Assembly: GCA_910890315.1 (NCBI GenBank) | Contig: CAJVGD010000004.1 | Coordinates: 41,799 to 105,798 of the forward strand | Source of the DNA: Serendipita indica DSM 11827 | Lineage: Eukaryota > Basidiomycota > Agaricomycetes > Sebacinales > Serendipitaceae | Length of the DNA: 64,000 nt | Reading direction: 5' to 3' | Part shown: positions 21,376 to 34,195 of the stretch, piece by piece | Layout: each line of letters starts with the position of its first letter | Position numbering within the stretch: the stretch's first letter is position 1 | Made by a program: the position numbers and the translations under genes | Notes under the pieces: generated by a model | What the model saw: only the letters and a program-made list of their open reading frames with translations | Database searches by the model: none | What the model was told of the DNA's origin: nothing

Positions 21376-22380
21376 ATGGAGTCCGGGCCACCTTATCAGT
21401 TCACAGTTTACAACCACGAGGCTGGTGTAAACCTTTTCAAGATTCTGATTACGCTAAATGAGCTCGACCTCACGTACAAGCAAGTACTATCCATAGAGTC
21501 GGAAATTTCTTCTGACTCGCACTAGGGAGTATCTCCTCGACTTTGGCAAGGAAGAACACAAGGAAGAGTGGTATACCAAGATGATGCCGAATGGACGTAT
21601 TCCGATGATTATCGACCACTGGAATAATGACAAGATTGTCTGGGAGAGCAATGCTATTATCAAATACATTGCTAGCCGATACGATACAGAGAAACGTCTA
21701 GTGGTCACGGACCCGGACGAGGAGACTGATATGGACACTTGTGCGTATCCACTCATTGTTTGTGGAGAGAGGTCCTAAGTATCTTTCTAGGGCTCTTCTT
21801 CCAAGCATCGCACCAAGGTATGCATTTATACGCAGGGATACATCGTCTGACAGTATATAGGACCCTACTTTGGTCAACTTCAGTGGTTTTCGTTTTATCA
21901 TGAAGAACCTGTTCCCTCTGCCGTTGTCCGGTGCGTAGAGTTTACTGCTTTGAAACAGCTAAGACGTGATCTGTAGGTACGCAAAGGAGACGAGACGCAT
22001 CCTCGGTGTATTGGATAATGTCCTAAAGGACAGAGAATGGCACGTCTTTTAACTACCCACATTGCTCACAGGCTCACACCGATGCCAGGCTCGTCGGGGG
22101 CAAGATTACCATTGCCGATATCTCCTTTATCAAATGCAATGAATACGCGAGCAAGCACCTGCTCGGCGCAACGTTTGACTTTGCGGCTGAATTCCCCCAT
22201 GCTGCGCGATGGCATGCTCAGATGATGGAACGTCCATGCGTGAAAAGGGTGTTCAAGTTTAAAGCCGAGCAGGATTGCGGACGGGAGAGACAACATGTGA
22301 CTGGGGAGACTGTGTCTGCGTTTGCGGAGCGGATGGGATGTGGGATTGAAGTGGGAGGTGTTGTCCAAGTGGCAGTCTAA
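21376..22380 (+). CDS. Glutathione S-transferase 2 (Ure2-like), tandem paralogue
   Basis: Same exon order and protein as the GST at 19119: PYQFTVYNHEAGVNLFKIL, KMMPNGRIPMIIDH, KIVWESNAIIKYIASRYD, PYFGQLQWFSFYHEEPVPSA, LVGGKITIADISFIKCNEY and the end GGVVQVAV with TAA at 22378. The two proteins are close along their whole length, so the duplication is recent. Two of its introns can be removed in frame only with GC donors: AA|GCAAGT at 21480 and TG|GCACGT at 22040, where the paralogue has GT in both places. This could lower or regulate splicing. The same catalytic role is expected. Confidence 0.85.
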
Positions 22381-22856
22381 TCGTTAGAAGTGAAATAAAC
22401 AGATTCAGTGTGGAGTCTGAGGGTGCCTTTGATGCCCTGGCGCATGGAGACTTTGTTTCCACTAGAAGAGACAAGTCATCTGCAGCCGGCCTGCTTTTGA
22501 CAAACTTTGTTACGAATTGACACCCGGCGAGTTGAAAGGTGAAACGTGCTCGTGACTCGCGTCTAAACCGTGGTTGCTATTTCCCCCCGCAAAAGGCACA
22601 AAGGCGGCCATATAACAAACTTGGACCAGACCACGACGACGCGACGGCTGCTTATGGCCTTGTAGGGCCCTCTTAGTGGCACTATTTAACTCGCTTTCTT
22701 CACCTTTTCTTACATTACATTGCCATTCTGTCTGGTAACACGCCGCCTCCCATATCCGTCACGTCTCCGAACAATTCAAGCTGACGTCCGTCTCAACTCG
22801 CATAATTTCTGCGGCTGTTATAAGCACAGCGTAATCCCTCCCATACACCTCTTTTG
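22381..22856. other. Promoter and 5' UTR region
   Basis: Pyrimidine-rich DNA with TCACC/CCTTTTC tracts ahead of the ATG at 22857. No gene seen. Confidence 0.4.
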
Positions 22857-24760
22857 ATGTCTCTTAATCTCAGACCGCCCCCGCGTCCCCGGCGACGACG
22901 ACGGGACAGCGACCAGTCCTCGTCGTCGTCTACAAGCTCAGAAGAGACGATTGTATCCAGCCAGACGGATCGGTATGGCCGGCCGATTGCCCAGGACGAT
23001 GTTCATTTGCGCGCACCGATAATCCTCGCACCAACACAGATCAACCCGCTCGTCGAGGCTGACCAGCTCGATACAGAGCTGACCAGCAAGACGTGGCGCC
23101 TCGCGACGACGGGCAAGGACAGACTCGTCGATGGGCGCCGCTATGAAAATGCACTTTGGAGGCTATGGGCGCAGCAGAGACTGGGAATCAGACGAATTGA
23201 TGGTTCAGATTTTGATTGGTATGTTTGCTCAGATGACCTTGTCTCAAAGCTGCACATCCTCACCGCCCCGACAGGAATCAGCTGCTCGAATGGAACCACC
23301 GCGCGCTCCTGGGTCCCGTCGTCATCTCACATGAAACAGCCCACTCCAAGGAAGAACTTGCACTCGCATACAGCGTCGATGCCACCCCGCTCGATTATCC
23401 TCCAACAGCCACTATCGCATCATCCACGAGTTCCGATGGTTCGCCTTTGACAAGCGACGCGTACAGGTCCAGTTACGGCACGAGCTCGGCCCAGCACATT
23501 TCATCCCATGAACCAGACCGCACGTCAAACTCAAAGTTTATCTCGCATACCCACCAACGACAACAAGATGCGGCCGCAGAAGAGGAACAACCGCCCGCGT
23601 GGAATGTTCGATCCGTGCTGTCCTATATCCGCAACGCATCCCCGGCACGGAACCTCTTTTCTTCAAGTTATTTCGCGCCGCAGACAGGGCCTACCAACAG
23701 TCACGGCCACGCCTCGTCTTCGTCTTCGTCCACCGGCCCTGGTACCCCGCCAGCGGCTCACTCGTACAATGGCAACGTCATTATGCTCGAAGATGGCACC
23801 CTACTGCGACCATGCATCACTCGCCGGGTCAGCTCGAGTAGCGAGCGCTCTTGGTCGACGACCAAATCATCCGTGTCCCCTGCGAGCGAACGTCGTCAGT
23901 ACGTCGGCGGTGCGCAGGGTCGAATGGTCAAATTCAACAATTGCGTGACCAGAGGTGCCTATACGGTCGAGCGTGCCGATGGGTCGCGGGAACAAGAGCA
24001 TGCATTGGACGAGGATGACGATCAAGAGGATCATGTGGACGAACGATATTCTCCGCCGTTTGTGGAAGAGGCCATTGACGAAGAGGAGAGTGAACACGGC
24101 GAGGACGAAGAAGAAAACGAAGAGACGCCAGTCGAGACGCCCGCGCTCGGTGTGCTAACCGCGCTCAACAATGCACTCGTCCATCTCCCACCACTGCCTA
24201 TCCCGAATTGGTTGCGCGTCCCAGGCATCTCGACGCCGCCGCTCCATGCCAGCAATATCAGCACGCCGCCCGTCATGTCGACTCCACCAGTCCATGGAGG
24301 AAACATTGAGCTCTTGCCGCCTACGCACCTTTGTCCTGTTGCCGAGGTGGACGAAAGAGGGCACACGGTCGTCTTTGTCCCGCCAGAGGGCATGGAAGAG
24401 CTATGCGAAGACGATTTGGTACCTCTTCCGCCTAAAGCGGGTGAAGAGTATGAGGATGCAGATGCGGGTCGTGGGAGGACGTTGACACGGAGTAGTCGGT
24501 CGCGGTCGAGTTTGGACCTGACGTTGCATCCTGACGAGGAGGATGCGGTGGACGAGATGGAGGTCAAATTGGCCGAGCTCGGTGCTGTGGGTGCTGCTCC
24601 ACGGAGACTGTCGGGCAGCACAGACCTGACGACGGAGAGTGGAGATGGACAGGAGAAGGAGAGTGACGCACAGTCTGAGCCAGAAGGTGTTGCGTCGAGG
24701 AGGAGTAAGCGAAGAAAAGCAAAGTCGACTTTTATCCTTCGCGAAGAGGATGAAGAATGA
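22857..24760 (+). CDS. areA-GATA-like-domain (Reg1/Mks1 type) regulatory protein
   Basis: Two exons (22857-23218 and 23275-24760) give 615 residues. An Arg/Ser-rich head leads to RYENALWRLWAQQRLG, which fits the short Nitrogen regulatory protein areA GATA-like motif (one aromatic-rich helix) found in fungal PP1 regulators such as Reg1 and in Mks1-like proteins. After the intron the reading continues DFDW-NQLLEWNHRALLGPV. A second conserved-looking motif, GRMVKFNNCVTRGAYTVE, lies near residue 350 and resembles the RVxF-type strand of Reg1-like proteins. The rest is low-complexity: acidic runs near 370-420 and Ser/Pro-rich stretches, ending KSTFILREEDEE. Likely a disordered adaptor in glucose or nitrogen signalling; the specific role is inference. 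Confidence 0.6.
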
Positions 24761-25136
24761 CCTTGCAGTGTCGATGGAAGGAGGAGAAAAAATCGACGTA
24801 AAAAGGTTTCAAAGTATCATTACGACTGGAGTTTACGACATATCCCGCTCCGCATTGGGCATTCCCCCGCCCACCTCCATTATCTAATTATTCTCATTCC
24901 TCTGCATTTCGACTATCTCTCATATCATGGATCACGGTATCTGGCTTCGTTTTTTGGATCAAACCCCATCCTCAATGTATTCGCACCTTTCCGTCTTTTT
25001 GGCCCGCTACTGTGCAATTTAATCGCTCATTTCTTCGTTCTACATCGTACACTCGTGTCTAAATGGTACTATGGTACTAGGATAGATCAAGAAAGTTAGA
25101 GTCCAAGATGAATCGTAAATGTCGTTATGCGTTGGG
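24761..25136. other. Convergent 3' flanks, nothing recognised
   Basis: Short region between the 3' ends of the regulatory protein gene and the F-box gene. Confidence 0.4.
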
Positions 25137-27502
25137 TCATATCCACAAGTCACGTTCGTCGAGCGGGATAGGCGACGGCGAACGTGGCCTTCGTGGGCGA
25201 AACGGCTCATAGTAGCCGATATAATACTTCCATAAGAGGTCGTGCATTTCGTCGTGCGTCGTATTTTTGCAGTCGACAAAGGTGACTGTCGGCGATGGTC
25301 TGACACGTTCCGTCACGCTCGGCGTCTCGTCCTCTGCCGCGTCAAATGAAGTTGTAGATGCGGCGCCCTGCCTTGAGGGAGCGGGTGGAGGGTAGAGCTG
25401 CGGAGCCGTGGATTTATTTGGAAGGAAGACGTGATCGCAGAGGAAACCTGGGGACGTCGGGCTCTGAGGTGGGCTATCCGTTGCAGACAAAAAACAGGAC
25501 TGCGAAGAAGACAACCTCTCGTCCCTCCTCTGTCTTTCTATCGTGGGATTGATATCGACGGGTTTGGTCGTCTCCAACCCTGGAGAGCCATACGTCGTAC
25601 GCACATAGTGCGAATAAAGAAATTGTCGTCCAGCCCAGAAATCAAATACCATTGTCTTCTCGATTCCGACACACCGCTCCAACTCCACGCGCTCTAATGC
25701 GCGGCAGGCATAGTATGGTCCTGGTATATACTCGGGCGGTGCTCGTCGCGCGAATCGGTCGATTTCTTCACCCTCGGATGAGGAAGAGTAAGATGACGAG
25801 GCGCGGCGTCGTTGGCGCTCAAGTCTCTTTCGTTCCGCCGCCTCTTGCTCGTTGAGGTACGCCTGAACCCTCGCTAGATCTCGACTCTCGTGACTGTAAT
25901 CACTCGAGATGGAAGACTCGACGTCAGAGAATTGGTATGGATTACCATCCTCGTCGATCATGAGCCCCTCTTCGGAGATTTTGGTCCACATGGCAGAGGG
26001 TCGAGACTTGGAGGCAGACTCGAGTGGACTAACCTTCGTGGGCTTAGGCGGACGTCTCTGAGGGGTTAAGCACTGGAACCAATCCTCTTCCTCGCGGCGG
26101 CCAGCGTAGTGCCACCCGGAGACCGTGAGCTCGACCAAGTTGTCCATATCGACCAGTAACGAGGTGAGGAGACGAGATGCTTCCGTTTTCTCGTTGAATT
26201 GGCTGTCTGTGAGCCATTCATCCTCTATGATGAGGTTGGGAAATCCAAAGGTCAACCTTTTGATGCCGGAAAAGTTGCGGGTGAGTAGTAGCGTGTTGAA
26301 CTCGTTTATGCCCGAGGCCATGGTTATCCGGAGACTCTCCAAACTTGGACACTCCCATTTGTTCAGATGGGCAACAAGAGCTGGATCCAATGTCGCAATC
26401 TCGAACGACCGTACATCTGGTAACAGGATTGGGCTCGTTGGGCAAGGATAAGTGTGGTCGTCTCTCATGGTAGTATCGAGAACAATGTCCACGAGGGTAG
26501 CCGAGTGGTTGAAGAGGAAGTGGTTGAATGAATCGAGGTGCAGGTCGCGAATGTAAAGTTCCAGATGTTTCAAATCCGGAAACAGTGGTTGTCGGTCCTG
26601 CGGGAGCGGCGGAAAGGTCGAGTCTGGTGATCTGTGATGTTGTACTGTGCCATAGGGAAGCTGGAACGGGAAAGCATGCATGTCTGCATTCTGACGAATG
26701 ACAAGCCGCTTGAGTCGTGGAAGATCCGGGAAATGAATGGTGACTGTTTGGTCTCGCAGGGTGATAGTAAGGTCCACTAGCAGCGGCAAGCTGGTTATGC
26801 CGATACCCAAGGCGATGAGGTGCTTAGGACGATGATAGTTGAGGAACATGATCGGTGGTTCGAATCTAGGGACATCTTCCCACCCAAAGAGATCGGTAAT
26901 CGAATCCCCGTAACCGTTTAAGGCGAGCGTAGAGGCTCGTCGTATACAGTCGCGCAGGATGGGAAACAACCGATAATAGGTCACTACCCACTCTCCTGGT
27001 CCTGGATCCACGGCTCGGGAATAGTCCGTTCTGTCAATGGCGCCTTCCTGGTTCTCAACCTCCTCCTTTGGGCATTCATAGTACGAGAGACGAAGAGGCT
27101 AGATGACGACATTAGTTTGCGCAAAACCTGAGTTGAATGCATTACATGTGTACTCCCAAGCGTTCGTAGAACTCGACACGTAAACTCGCGGTCAGTATGG
27201 TCGTAATCGCGGGATAGGGTCTCATTCAATGTGATGTTCGACCATAGACGTTTATTTTCGAGTGCCGTCTCTCTCCAATATCGACAGACGTGCGTAGCGC
27301 GAACAAGAGCGCAACCGGGCGGTTTACCCTCTCCAACCCAGGGGCGTCCGCGGAAGTGATATGCATCAAACTCCCAGTCGTCCAAAGCAAGCCAGGTGAG
27401 TATCTCCAAAAGGACGTCAGAAACCAGGTTTGCGGGTTGTCGTCGTGGGTGTGAAGGCGCTCTTGTCGGCGGCTTGCTAGCCAAGCTCGGCGGTCGGCTC
27501 AT
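25137..27502 (-). CDS. F-box protein with LRR-like body
   Basis: Two exons on the minus strand (27502-27146 and 27098-25137) joined across a 47-base intron with GTAATG donor and CTAAT branch site, 772 residues. The N-terminus carries an F-box-like motif: LVSDVLLEILTWLALDDW, then CALVRATHVCRYWRETA and LWSNI, typical of basidiomycete F-box proteins that recruit substrates to SCF ubiquitin ligases. The middle has irregular leucine-rich strands (LPRLKRLVIRQNADMHAF, FPDLKHLELYIRDLHLDSF, VRSFEIATLDPALVAHL). The C-terminal third is disordered with an EEQEAAERKRLERQRRRASS-like basic run, ending PLDERDLWI. The family is very large in these fungi and the substrate is unknown. Confidence 0.75.
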
Positions 27503-27744
27503 CTCTGGCTGGATGCTGGCTTGGAGAGATGAAAGGCCTCTCTAAACTTGTAGAGTCTGGTCTATTTCTCTGCCGCTGCGCGTCTACGGACGTGGTCGGG
27601 GTCAACAAGGCCGAACAAACAAAGTCCACACACTTTCTGCCACCGTCGCCGCTGCCAACAAAAGTCGATTAATTAAGCACTATACGCTTGAGAGAACAGA
27701 TATAAACCAGAACTAAATATAGACAAACGATTTTCAAGCTCGCG

Positions 27745-29899
27745 ATGGAAAGGAAAAGACTGGGTTTGCTGGGTACGCGAGCGCATTCTTCAATCTTGAT
27801 GCGCCTTCTCACGTTATCTCTTCTCCTACGAATCTGCATTGCCAAAATATCGTTACTCTTTACTTCAGGTGGAGGCCAGCTTGGACGAATGCTTGCCTAT
27901 CCGGCATCGCTGCTCAATATCGACCTGGTCATCCTGGACCCACTTCCAAATGCACCAGCAAAGCAACTGGTCAATCCACTTCACTCATCGGTAAATCATC
28001 TCGACGGCCCCTTCTCCGACTCCGACTACGTTACCAAGCTCGCGTCTATGGCAGACGTGCTGACGGTGGAGATTGAACATATTAACGTCGACGCCCTAGA
28101 TGCCGCCCAGGCAAGCTCCAAGGCCATTGAAGTACATCCTGCGCCGTCGACTCTGCGCACAATCCAAGACAAGTACATCCAAAAGGAGTGGCTTAAGGCA
28201 CGCTCCATCTCCATCGCTCCATTTTGTTCCGTCGAGGCATCCGAACAGGCCGTACGCGACGCGGGCAAGTCACTCGGATATCCCTACATGCTGAAGAGTC
28301 GTACCTTGGCATACGATGGACGAGGTAACTACGTTGTGCGATCAGACGCCGATGCTGCTGCCGCACTCAAGGCCCTGGGAGCTGGTCCCGAAGTGGATGA
28401 AAAGAGTCGACGAAAATTGTATGCCGAAAAGTGGGTTCCATTCGAAAAGGAGATCGCAGTCATGGTTGTTCGCGGAAAGAATGGAGAAGTTCGAAGCTAT
28501 CCAGTGGTCGAGACGATCCATCGCGACAGTATCTGCCATTTAGTTTACGCCCCACTTAGAGTCAGGGATCCAAAGGTTTGCTCCGATTTTTTGCTCAACT
28601 GTAGCAGGACTTATGCACCATAGTTTAGATTATTGCAGCAGCCAAACAGACGGCGGAACGTGCGATAGCAACATTCGAAGGCGCTGGCGTATTTGGTGTA
28701 GAAATGTTTCTTCTGGCCGATGGTATGCCCTACTACACCAGATTATGCATTTATCCAACTCCAACTAGGAGCCATTCTTATCAACGAGATTGCACCACGT
28801 CCGCACAACTCGGGTCACTACACCATCGAAGCCTGCGAGTCGTCTCAGTACGAGAATCATCTAAGGGCTGTACTTGGTCTTCCCTTGGGAAGTACCGAGA
28901 TGAAGGTGCAAAGCGCCGTAATGCTCAATTTCCTTGGGCCACCGAGTACGTCTTCTTTTTTTTTTTTCGCGGAGTTTCAATCTGACGAGTACAAAGCTTC
29001 GACATCTCTCCTCTCCAGATCCCAGCCTTCGATCGATGAACTAGTCAAGACCGCGCTGAATATTCCAGGCTGCACGGTGCATCTATATGGCAAAGCAGAG
29101 TCGCGTCCGGGTCGAAAAATGGGACATGTCACCATCGTGGGTGCCTCTGACGCCGAGGTTCGAACGCGCTTGCGTCCGCTCCTACTCCAGCTGGGTGTCG
29201 ACGCGCAACAAGCCATCGACAACGCCCTCGCGCCACTTCCTCAGCATCGCGACGAGCACGGCAAGCTCCGTAATGGAGCCTTCAATTCGCGTAATCCACT
29301 CGTTGGCATTATTATGGGGAGTGATTCGGATTTGCCTGTCATGCGAGATGCGGCCAAGATGTTGGACGGGTTTGAGATTCCATATGAACTTACAATCGTC
29401 AGTGCGCACAGGACGCCAGATCGACTTGTCGAATACGCAAAGACGGCGGTGTGTCTTGATCATGTTTGATGTTTTTATTAGCTGAAGATGATTAGGTGAC
29501 AAGGGGACTGAGAGTAGTCATCGCTGGGGCTGGTGGAGCGGCTCATCTTCCTGGGATGGTGGCGAGCATGACTGCTCTCCCTGTTATCGGTGTCCCTGTA
29601 AAAGGCAGTACATTGGATGGCGTCGACAGTCTCTACAGTATCGTACAGATGCCGGTGCGTTCGCTTTATGCAGATCAAGAACGTTGTTGATCCGTTCATA
29701 GCGTGGTATTCCTGTCGCCACGGTCGCAATTAATAATGCCACAAATGCAGGCTTGCTCGCTGCACGTATCGTCGCTACATCTATTCCAAGCCTTACCGCC
29801 CAAGTCGAGACGTATTCGGCACGATTGGAGAACGAGGTAATGGGCAAGGTCGATCGTTTGGAGAAGGATGGTTGGGAAGATTATGTTGTCAAGAAGTAG
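27745..29899 (+). CDS. ADE2: Phosphoribosylaminoimidazole carboxylase, PurK-PurE fusion (ADE2)
   Basis: Carries out the carboxylation of AIR to CAIR in de novo purine synthesis. Seven exons (27745-27772, 27869-28575, 28629-28722, 28769-28945, 28997-29448, 29496-29654 and 29702-29899) join to 604 residues in frame. The ATP-grasp PurK half begins [20 protein letters not shown] and has [56 protein letters not shown] and [19 protein letters not shown]. The PurE half has [56 protein letters not shown] and [20 protein letters not shown]. It ends [10 protein letters not shown]. The second intron-rich part includes a run of Ts at 28954-28967. All active-site motifs look intact. Confidence 0.95.
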
Positions 29900-30632
29900 A
29901 CAGGGACGGCCTGGAGAGTTCCTCCAAATGTCAAGCTCGTATTCATACGCCAACCCCCTCATAACTCCTTTGAGTTTAATCGTACGCAAGATGGATCCAT
30001 TTGGCATAATGGTGGATTCTTCAAGGCGTCGAAGAACTTGGTCGACGCCCTCTCCCATTCGGCTATTCCAAAAGTACGTGCCAGGCAAAGTGAGACACCC
30101 CAGTTTGTGGAAGCGGCTGAATTGCGGGATAATTCGCTGTTCAGAGTTATAAGATATGTCGATTAGTACGAACCAGAGGGGATGTCTATGGCAATATACA
30201 CCTCATCTAGATGGCCGCAGGGATAACATTATGAGTAGCTAAGCGTCGGGCAACACCCCGATGTCCGGTGCCTGTTGCTCGCGATGTCTGACCTTTACAT
30301 TGCCAGATTTCCAAGGCTTAACCGTGCGTGCTTGGCCCGGCGACGACCGCCATGGCCGAGTTTGCCTTTGTATTCTTGCACAAAGCGAACTTCGGTAAAT
30401 TCGAAACTGGATGCATAGTCGGCCAAGAGGATGCTAGCGGAGAGCAACGGTTGCTTTGTTCCTCACCTTTGACCAAAACCCGACCTGTTTCGACATTTTC
30501 GTCGATCCTTTCTCTCTTTTCTCCAACACCTTCCTTTCACCTTCACTCCTTCTCACTTTCCGGGAAAGTAGACATTCCTTTCGACCCTTCAAACACCCTT
30601 GATCACTTCAATTTTCGACAAATTTCGCCCAA
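29900..30632. other. Intergenic region with pyrimidine-rich leader of the protease gene
   Basis: No gene supported. From about 30440 the plus strand is strongly C/T-rich, as usual for the leader and promoter of a highly expressed fungal gene. Confidence 0.4.
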
Positions 30633-32059
30633 ATGATCAAAATTTACGCCCTCGTGCTTTCAATTGCATCACTTGCATACTCTCTTCCAACACCAGATGA
30701 CCTCCTTGCGCCCATCAAGCGGGCAGTCGATATTCCTGGAGCACTTGCGCCAAACCCACAGGCCTATGTTGTCGCTTTCAAGCCCAACACCGTAGATCCT
30801 ACTGGACGTGGAGAATGGCTCAATAATGTGCTTTCGACCAGAGGTCACCGCCGACGTGACCTCTCCTCGTCCGACCTCAAGCTCAACTGGAACGAAACTG
30901 TGTACAATGGCTTGGCTGGAACATTTAGTGACGCCGAGATACGTACGCTACGAAGACAAAACGAAGTCAAGTATATCCAGCACGGTGCGTCGTAACGACG
31001 ACGCGAAGAGGGATAGCTAACACGTTTCTGTGACATAGATACATTACTCCATACCAATGAACTCGTCGTACAGACCAATGCTGTATGGGGAATCGCTCGC
31101 CTTTCGTCTGGCGGGAACCCTATCCCTTTTGGCTCGGACCCCTCGACGTTTAGTTTCTCCTACACTTTCGACAGCTCTGGTGGCAACGGCGTCGATATCT
31201 ACGTCTTGGATACAGGAGTCCGTGCTACACACCAGGACTTTGGCGGTCGAGTCAACTTTCTCCAAACCTTTGGATCAGGAACGCCGGGCGTTGATGTAAA
31301 CGGACGTACGTGCACATTATGGCACACCAATACATGCGTATCTGACCTTGTATAGATGGCAGCCATGTCTCTGGAACTGCAATCGGGTCGGTATTCGGCG
31401 TCGCAAAGAGCGCCACGGTGCAAATGATCAAGTGCATGGCAGACGACGGGTCCGGATTCACTTCAGACATTGTGTCCGCCATCAATCTTGCAGCCAACAC
31501 TGCCGCAACCTCTGGTCGGCCCTCTGTCGTGTCCATGTCGCTTGGTGGTCCAGCCAACGATGCCATTGACGACGCTGTGATCAACGCTGTAAACCTCCAA
31601 ATCCCCTTTGTCGTCGCGGCTGGCAACAACGGAGCGGATGCGTCAACGAGCTCGCCTGCGAGACTCGGTGGGTCTGCTGGAAATCCGGGGGTGATTACGG
31701 TTGGCGCCACCACAATCGACGATACCTTTGCCACCTTTAGCAATACAGGCAGCAATGTCGACGTCCTTGCACCTGGCCAAGATATTCTCAGCTGTGGTAT
31801 TACAGACGACGCGGCGGTCAAGAACCTCTCAGGGACGAGCATGTCAACGTATGTGCTCCGAATTCTCCTTTTTCATGCTAATCTTGTTCGCAGGCCTCAT
31901 GTCGCTGGTCTGGCTGCGCTCATCATGGGATTGGAAGGCAAGATCAGCCCGACCGCGCTCAAGCAGAAAATTATCGCTCAAAGCGCACTCGGTGTCATAA
32001 GTGGACTCCCAGTGACTACTGTGAACACGTTGGCGAACAACGGAGCCACCGTGGTCTAG
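30633..32059 (+). CDS. Secreted subtilisin-like serine protease (S8, proteinase K type)
   Basis: Four exons (30633-30984, 31039-31305, 31356-31848 and 31894-32059) give 425 residues. The signal peptide MIKIYALVLSIASLAYSLP is followed by an inhibitor I9 propeptide (AYVVAFKPNTVDP...AGTFSDAEIRTLR). The catalytic triad is visible: Asp in VDIYVLDTGVRATHQDFGG, His in NGHGSHVSGTAIGSVFGVAK and Ser in LSGTSMSTPHVAGLAALIMG. The oxyanion Asn is in PFVVAAGNNGADAS. Exon borders cut the His and Ser motifs but restore them exactly, which supports the model. The protein probably acts outside the cell, degrading host or environmental protein. It lies near two AA9 genes in a secretome-rich stretch. Confidence 0.92.
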
Positions 32060-32833
32060 GGACGTGTTCCTCAGGGAGGTATGCAGGGTATCTATTGGGT
32101 GTGTTACAAGTTTTTTTATCCTTTACTATTTCAATATACTTCTTTCCCGTTCAGTTAGCATCACATGAACTAGCCTCACAGGGAATGTCGGACGACCTCT
32201 TGCAGACGGATCAGAGCCCTGTCCGCATTTCGCTCACTCTAATAGGATTAACTTGCTAGAGGACGAATAGCGAGGCAACCCGTCGAGCAGGGCATATATT
32301 TCGGAAAGCCCGTAGCGACTGATAGCCATGCTTACTCCGCAGAACTGGGCCATGACGATAAGCGCTCTCCCGCAGAGACGAGAAGACTCCCAAAGTTGCT
32401 TGGAATCTATTGCCGAGAATGACGTCCTCGTGCACGACTGTTGCTCAGTCAAATGCCGCACGGTAGGTCACGCAGCGGGCTTCCTCATTCGGTTTTCATT
32501 GCTGACCTCTTCCGTTTTCTAGTCGATTCACTTGCTCGTACCATGAATCCGAGTGGCGGAGGATACGTAGCTTGGCCACCTTAGGGACGGATAATCAGAA
32601 GTCGGACCCGACCTGCGTGCGTGAAAATGCACTCATCTCCGGATCTGTCAGGTCCGCAGTGACCAAGAAGACAGCTACCGTCGGCTGTATTTCGCCCACT
32701 GGTTCCAAGGGCCTCTTACAACTGAAGCGCAGCGAATCGCCGCAAATACCGTTCGTTCTTCTCGCTCGACTATATAACGAGCGAAACTGCCTCACATCTG
32801 CTCATTACTCGTCGCTAACTCTCTCCTTGACAA
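32060..32833. other. Intergenic, nothing recognised apart from a TATA box
   Basis: TATATAA at 32771-32777, 57-63 bases before the AA9 ATG at 32834. The rest has no convincing exon. Confidence 0.45.
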
Positions 32834-33869
32834 ATGCTCCTCGCATCGGCCGCACTCCTTCTCAGCCTCGCTAGCTCTGTGCTTGGACACGGATATGTAC
32901 AGCAGCAGACTGTCGGTGGTGTCGTTTATACGGGTTCGCTCTATGAGGTGACTCTGGCACGCTAGGGTCTAACCCGATCCCGACAGGCTATCTACCATAT
33001 CAAGACCCGTATATGAATCCTGCCCCTGCCAGAATCATTCGAAAGATTCCCGGAAACGGACCCGTCACGGATCTCAGCCTCATCGACGTCCAATGCAATG
33101 GATGGTCAGAGGGTGGCGTCGTGGGATCTTCTCCTGCCCCACTCGTTGCGACTGCCGCTCCTGGGTCCACCGTCACCTTTAATTGGACGACGTGGCCTGA
33201 CTCGCATGTGGGTCGTACGTCCTCCTCTGTTACATTATATCACCTCCTGACCATTTGTATAGCCATCATTACCTATATGGCAAAGGCTCCCTCCGACATT
33301 ACAAAATGGTCACCCGGTACATCGTGAGTGCGCTACACAAGCGGTGGCTACTTTTGCTGAGCGTCTATAGGAGCGTATGGTTCAAGGTCGCTCACGCTGG
33401 AAAGAGCAGCTCTGGTGTCTGGGCCGCGCAAACTTTGATCAACAACAAGGGGATCTACTCTTTCACGATTCCCTCTGGCCTTGCTCCAGGCCAATACCTC
33501 ATCCGGTACGCCATATAGCTTTCCCTTGTCATCCGTGCTGAATTCGAACTCATAGCCATGAAATCATCGCTTTACATTCAGCGTACGCGCCAACTTATCC
33601 AGTTTTATAATGCATTGGACTCATTCACTCTAGCTATACGTATCCGGGGCACAGGTCTATCCCTCTTGCTCGCAGATCCAGGTGACCGGTTCTGGAACAC
33701 GCTCGCCCACGTCGTTTGTTTCGTTCCCTGGTGCATACACAGCAAGCACTCCCGGAATCGTCTATGACGTATACACCAACACGGGTACATACCCCATCCC
33801 AGGACCAGCAGTGTACGTCCGTGTAGTTCCCCAGAGCAGAATGCTTACTCTCATCCCAGCTGGTCATGA
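32834..33869 (+). CDS. AA9 (GH61) lytic polysaccharide monooxygenase 2, with a likely one-base frame slip
   Basis: Starts [18 protein letters not shown] then [11 protein letters not shown], so His again heads the mature protein. Later exons give [57 protein letters not shown] with [15 protein letters not shown] (second brace His in DSHVGP), [33 protein letters not shown], then [14 protein letters not shown] and [19 protein letters not shown], ending PGPAVWS. Between HSA and YPSC the sequence spells [13 protein letters not shown] only if the GGGG at 33646-33649 had one more G, using a 51-base intron; an alternative 54-base intron keeps the frame but deletes the conserved Gln. So the catalytic Gln-x-Tyr is either present behind a sequencing slip or lost. 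No CBM. Confidence 0.8.
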
Positions 33870-34195
33870 TCCTGGATACTAGTTCAACTCTATCAAGCCC
33901 AGTATCTTTTGGTAGGATTCCATGAATAAATTGTGATTTCAAAGCTACAACCGGGCAATAAGGTACGGGGGGAGAGAAGTATCCGAAATCAACCACTACG
34001 TAGGGTTCGCCTGCTCCGTCTCCGCGTCTGTTCTCGACCGTGAGTCGTTTCTGTTAACCCAAGCTCGCCATCGAGCGAATAGACCCGGTCGAGCGTTGCC
34101 ATCGTCGAGACGTGCCAGTAGCTGGGCGGCCGTGACGTCTGTACCTCCAGAAACCTGTCCTCCAGTTCGAATAGGAGCCATTGAGCCACCATCGT

